Below are positions 59,601 to 64,000 of a stretch of DNA of 64,000 nt, piece after piece; within the stretch, counting starts at the first letter, position 1; every line of letters begins with the position of its first letter. This stretch comes from Heliopora coerulea (Eukaryota > Cnidaria > Anthozoa > Scleralcyonacea > Helioporidae). The notes below the pieces were generated by a model, which saw only the letters and a list, made by a program, of their open reading frames with translations, ran no database searches and had not been told where the DNA came from. Made by a program: the position numbers and the translations under genes. The stretch spans positions 1,632,001 to 1,696,000 of the forward strand of contig JASJOG010000044.1 in NCBI GenBank assembly GCA_030142905.1. Reading direction: 5' to 3'.

Positions 59601-60909
59601 CATTGCTTAATGTTAAAAGTGGTTGGTAAAAGTGGACCTATTCAAGACAGCCTGTGACATATGCTCGATCGAGTAGGCCCTTAAGGGACACCGCGGTGTC
59701 ACACTACCGTCGTTGCATTATTTTCGTGAAAAAAATTTGGTTTATCAGAACTGTAAAAATATACGCGCAGGAGAAACTTGCAATTATACTAGCTGACCCT
59801 CTATTTTAGGTTTACCCTTCTCTACGAGTACGTTTTTTGCGAGTACGTTTTTTGCGAGTACCTTCATTAATTTGCTGAACCCATGATCTGCACATGCAAC
59901 GCACAACTTAACCGTGAATATTACTTAACAATAACCATAACTGAGCCGTAGATTTGTCAAACGGTTCAATGCTTATCCTTTGCATAAGGAAGACCTTCAT
60001 TCGCATATCAGAACTTATTCCTCGGTGATGGTCATGGGAATATTACTTCTCCGTCGCTGGTTCTATCGGGCAGTAAGACAAATCCCTGTGTTTTCAGGTT
60101 TCCAGTTTCTTTCAATGGCAGTATGAATATTGTGTAAGAACACTTGCCGGGCTAACAGATATCATACTCACAGTTTCATAACAGTAAACAAAAATTCTGG
60201 CGCGTACGGGTGGTTTTAAAGCAACTGATCTTCAAAGAAGGTCGCGAGTATAACGATCACAACGGCGAGAAACACAAGGATGCAAAAAAGTACACTCCCA
60301 AATGCCAGCTGGCTAAACGAGGTTATATTTTGTGCAACTCCGAAACACGAGAGGAGTTTACCCTCGTAAAAATTTGTCAACAAAGGAACTGCATACGATT
60401 ATTTCGTGGCTGGTCGATATTTATGTTCGATAGGCCCTCGTTTTTTAGAACGGACCAAAGACATCTACCAGCTCCGCATAAAATAAAAAAAGTTAACTAT
60501 CGAACGTAAAGAGCAATGGAGGACCGACAGAGGACTTCATCCATTATTCGATTCATTAAACATCGGCAACTTGCTGGTTTATTATCTATTTTGCGTACTA
60601 ACAGTTGATGAAGTATTTCTTTTCCCGGCACGCGATGCAACGCTCGAAAAGTATTTCGCGTATGGATGCGAAGGAGACGCAAGGAAGTATATCAAACTGT
60701 TAAACAAACCATCATGATTTTTGTTTCTCGGATTAGCCAAATGCACGGGCAAGTAATGGCTAAAGACAAATTGCGTGTCGGTTTGCCCTCTACCACAGCT
60801 CACGAGACAACTTTGTTGGATCAAAACGCTGTCGATGCACTTGCCAGTTTCATAGTTCAAATAGTTTGAGTATACTAGTATGGACTTACCCTGGTTTGGT
60901 TTTACCCAT
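50691..60909 (-). CDS. Class I bHLH-PAS transcription factor (SIM/HIF/NPAS-like)
   Basis: A DNA-binding factor expected to pair with an ARNT-type partner. Exons, 5' to 3': 60909-60890, 56609-56410, 56240-56194, 55431-55342, 54865-54706, 54526-54402, 53720-53566, 53361-53255, 53090-52946, 52125-51827, 51196-50691. The total is 1854 nt (617 aa) and every phase joins. Exon 1 encodes only MGKTKPG before a consensus donor. The bHLH (about 12-62) has the basic region KSRVAAKARRKNEN and helix 2 DKSTVIRLTTSYI, closest by eye to SIM and HIF. PAS-A (about 85-230) starts ALDGFIIILSREGRVIYVNS. PAS-B (about 246-345) includes CEGRIHRFMD, YPFYHPTDL and GGWVWMQSKT, ending CVNYVLS. The C-terminal 270 residues are Asn/Ser/Asp-rich and likely regulatory. 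No LxxLAP hydroxylation motif was seen, which argues against a canonical HIF-alpha. Subfamily unresolved. Confidence 0.85.
52810..52909. repeat. Palindromic repeat PR
   Basis: A full copy (core TCTGGCTTAATGCCAGCTGA, arms AATCCATTAAGGGG and CCCTAATGAGAACT) in a bHLH-PAS intron. Confidence 0.75.
55527..55731. repeat. Two adjoining palindromic repeats PR
   Basis: Copies at 55527-55628 and 55629-55731 abut. The first has the core AAGCATTAGCCAGAGTAAAA and the arm CCCCTTAAGGGGGG; the second has TTTTGGCTAATGCCAGACAA. A third degraded copy follows at 55975-56105 (GGCTGCTGCCAGACAATTCT). All lie in the bHLH-PAS intron between exons 4 and 3. Confidence 0.75.
59823..59868. repeat. 15-bp tandem repeat
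   Basis: About two and a half units of GCGAGTACGTTTTTT in bHLH-PAS intron 1. No function is apparent. Confidence 0.75.
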
Positions 60910-63900
60910 CCTTCTTGAAGTTCCTGTGTTAAGTGGACTGGATATCCAAAGCTTGTTATTCTCTTATCAAGCTTACATCAAGAACGGGTGTCAAACAGCG
61001 CTTGTGACGTCAATGGTACGACGTCTTTCTCTTTAGTTTTCGTCAACCCTTCAATGTTACGTTATACTGTCTACGTGATATCTGAGTAATTAACAAGAGG
61101 AAAGTTACCGCGGAAGGGAATTCTCTTCCACGTTGGGACATTCGCCAAAAGTGTTGTTGAAAATGCTGTATCAGATATAGTTCGTGGTAAAGTATTCCGG
61201 AAGTGTGTCTCTTTCGTGAAAAGTACAAGCCAGCTTGGAGAACTAAAAGCCTGGGGAATTTGCATAATGGATGGAAATACTCACTTGGCGACAATTTTAC
61301 CAGATTATCTTGTGCCTGGTTAAGAAAAATAATCCACTGTATATGAATAAACTAGCGGGAAACGCACGTGACGAATTGACGACACTACCTAGTCGGCCCA
61401 CATTCTCCAATCTGGGCAAAGATAAATTTTTGTGAAGTGTTCTGCGTGGTGCCACGTTTTTCCTGTTCAGCTCTCTTTTTCAAGTGAAAAGCGGCGGAAA
61501 CGCGCTTTTAAGATATACCAAGTTTGGATATGAAGTTTCCCAGTGTAAAAATTAAAAGACATATGCAATTACTATATATAGACTAGTATATTAGTTTAAG
61601 CGTAATTTGAAGAGCAATGGTTGATGACCTGCAGTCTTCGGCTATTTTCAGTTGCCCGTTTTCAGACTCAAGTAATCGGGACATTTGATTACCGGAGACC
61701 AAATAAAACGCAAGTTTCCTACCTAATGCACGCCTGAAGTGAGGAAAAACTCGTTAAGGTACATCAACTATGTTAAGATACGATTGTTTCGCTGGCTCGT
61801 GCAGTTAACTTTTCAGGGCTGAATTCCTCCTCCCCATTTACTAGCGAGTATTGCAATACGTCCGAAAGACTACTGTGGCTGAATTATACATCAGAACGAA
61901 CGATTCTTGGCGTAGATCTGGCCTTTCACCAGATGCGTGTGAGACGGCGTGCACCTGAACCTTTCTTGGTTTCCATGGGTGCGTCTGGTTAATCTCGCGT
62001 AAATCGCCTTGCATCTTACAAGAGATAACTCCGAGAGAATTGTGCACTTTTTTATGCCCTGGATGTACTGATCGCTGCTGAAGTACGTCCCGTTGCGTCG
62101 CAAATGATGATTGTGAGCAGCTACGTTGATGGAGATACGGTTGATACGTCGCCTTCCACAAATTTCAACTGGACCCTCAAGTTCACGAACAAATTTCCAA
62201 TCCAGCCAGGTGAAGAATAAGACATGGTTTGACGCTAGTGTGGCTTGAAATGTTTTGAACGCAGTTTACAAAGCTATCGTTCGTGACCTAACGTTTCGTT
62301 CACTGGCTGTATTCTAATTGAAAAACTTTGCCCCCACGCATCCTCTAGGCGTCTAGGATCTTAAAAACTATGATTCGTCGTGCAATAATGTAGAATATTA
62401 AATAATAAATTCCTGGTCAAACTGAGTCAACTTTCATTCTGCATTGTCCAACACTTCCAGGCGCCCTCTTATCAATGGTGCCTTGTTTTTATATCGAAGA
62501 AGCTACTGCCCGAAAACATCATTAGGCATTTTCCGAGAAGGATTAAAACTGAGAAGGCTTTAGAGGCTCAGCGTGAAGGATTTACAGGAAATAAAGCAGT
62601 TTGGAGCAAGACTGGTATGATTTTAGCCGAGTTTTTGGTTTAATAATTTCAGCACAAAAAAATCACGAAAAGAAGGCCAACCGTGAAGCGACCCATCCAC
62701 AGTATTTTTCGGGATGGATTAATTGTACATTTTCCATCTTCTATCCTATGTGCAATTTTAAGTTAATAGAAGTTAGAACTCTGCAAAGAGCATCTTCTTT
62801 CGTCACAGAGCATATTGTAACTGTTGATTTGTACTTCAGGTGTCTGGTAACAGGCTACTTTATCTTCAACCATCTCTGGAAAATGCTCAGGGACGGCATG
62901 GCCGAAGCTGAGAATTTGAATAAAATTACATTGTGTCTTCCGCAAATTTATCTGTTTCACTAAGCTCCGCTTGAAAAATTTCAACTGTTATTGCACTTGA
63001 ACATTCTTGTACACCGTTGAATCAGAGATTGAACGAACTGGTGAAAACAGTCTGATCAAAGTTTCAACAATGTTGGAAATTAGGAAGAGTTGACGGGTTG
63101 AACGCTCGCTGAACAAACACTTAAAAATGCCCAAACTTGCGGCAACAGCAATTGTTCAACACGGGTGGGTCAAATACGTTTCTACACGTTTAATGAAAAA
63201 CAGGTTGAACAATTTCGAGCAGAATATCGAATGAAATTGACCAAACCTTAACAGAATAATAGATGCCCAACTATTCTTTTGTGGTCGACCATAGTTCTGT
63301 TTTCTTCGTCAAGTGAAGAAGTCACTGTTTTCAGATTATTCTACGGCATTTAGATCCTTCCTATTCGTTGTTCTGCCTGTGTAGAAAAATGGTTTTTCAA
63401 TGAACCAGGGATTTGGGCGCTGTCATAGTATGATACTTTTAAAAAATGAAAGAAGCTTACCTGATGACGAAAAGAAGAACCACTCGTAACTTAATACCTG
63501 CGTGAGTTTGAATAGCGAAATGCTACGACGATGACGCCGTAAACAAAGTTCTTTGAGTTTTATGGGAGTGAAGTAACTCAGTGTACATTTTGCACATAAA
63601 AGAGAGCACTCTTTGTACTAAACACTTCCTAACGATTCTACTTGGTTAATCAGTGCTGTTCCTCAAATACAGGTCGAAGCTTTACGGGCCTTCGGAACCG
63701 ACTTCGTCGTAAAAACCTGGAAATGTTCTTCGTCTCGGCTCATACGTAAAGGATACTCTTGCCTTGGCAGCATAAAGAATACTCTTAAATTCGCAAAAAA
63801 TGAATTTGTTTTGAAAGAAAAGTCGTACTGTAAAGCTGCGTGGTACTTGACGTCTACGTCGTGTTTTTTCAAGTTCATATTCAGTTCGATCATTCTTCAC

Positions 63901-64000
63901 GCCTTTACCCCCTCAAAGGTACGTGGCCGGCTGAGACCCACCTTGAACCAACTTACGCGATGTCGTGTGAACCGGCATCGTGTGAACAGGTTCGTACCGT
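60910..64000. other. Region upstream of the bHLH-PAS gene
   Basis: About 3.1 kb without a supported coding gene. A CACGTG E-box sits near 61365, about 455 bp upstream of the ATG. A minus-strand donor context (CATCAG/GTAAGC near 63463) could mark a non-coding first exon of the bHLH-PAS gene, but nothing else supports it. At 63120-63250, GTTCAAC-rich sequence may be a decayed relative of the 21461-21745 element. Confidence 0.4.

Noticed and set aside
60210..60509. 99-codon plus-strand open frame
   Set aside because: No recognised family, antisense to an intron, and no convincing splice context.

Overview
This window is nuclear DNA of an animal. It is AT-rich, its genes are split into many short exons with GT-AG introns, and introns and spacers carry abundant small transposons and simple repeats. 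The gene set (two class II CPD photolyases, a USP37-type deubiquitinase, a tetraspanin, a class I bHLH-PAS factor and a death-domain protein) and the repeat style suggest a cnidarian, probably an anthozoan such as a coral. That placement is an inference from sequence style; no species marker was seen. All gene models below were assembled by hand from splice sites, reading phase and recognisable protein motifs.

Layout. (1) 25-269, plus strand: last exon of a death-domain protein whose remainder lies left of the window. (2) 882-5583 and 6787-11909, minus strand: two tandem, apparently intact class II photolyase genes (496 and 492 aa) with the same eight-exon structure; seven of the eight exons are identical in length. 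(3) 11910-12327: a 418-bp spacer between divergent start codons, holding a perfect E-box, a perfect PAR-bZIP D-box and a G-rich tract. (4) 12328-30900, plus strand: a USP37 orthologue in 25 exons (about 1040 aa) with an N-terminal PH-like region, Cys and His boxes, three UIMs and KEN boxes. Its introns contain several MITEs, a tRNA-derived SINE and four kinds of degenerate pentanucleotide satellite. (5) 33759-45327, plus strand: a 231-aa tetraspanin in seven exons with a YGYV tail. Its fourth intron contains a decayed minus-strand OTU-like gene. (6) 47356-49402, plus strand: a weakly supported two-exon small gene. (7) 50691-60909, minus strand: a 617-aa bHLH-PAS transcription factor in eleven coding exons. 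(8) 60910-64000: upstream DNA with no gene I can support.

How the parts relate. Photolyase B and USP37 start head to head and probably share a promoter. The E-box plus D-box pair resembles the light/UV-response modules of fish clock and DNA-repair genes, so B may be light-inducible. The tandem copy A shows neither element upstream and instead carries three 27-bp repeats, each with a SOX-type AACAATG. A palindromic repeat of about 100 bp, with an internal CTGGCATTAGCCAG-like core and AACCCATTAAGGGG-like ends, recurs at least twelve times across the window and is the most pervasive unexplained element.
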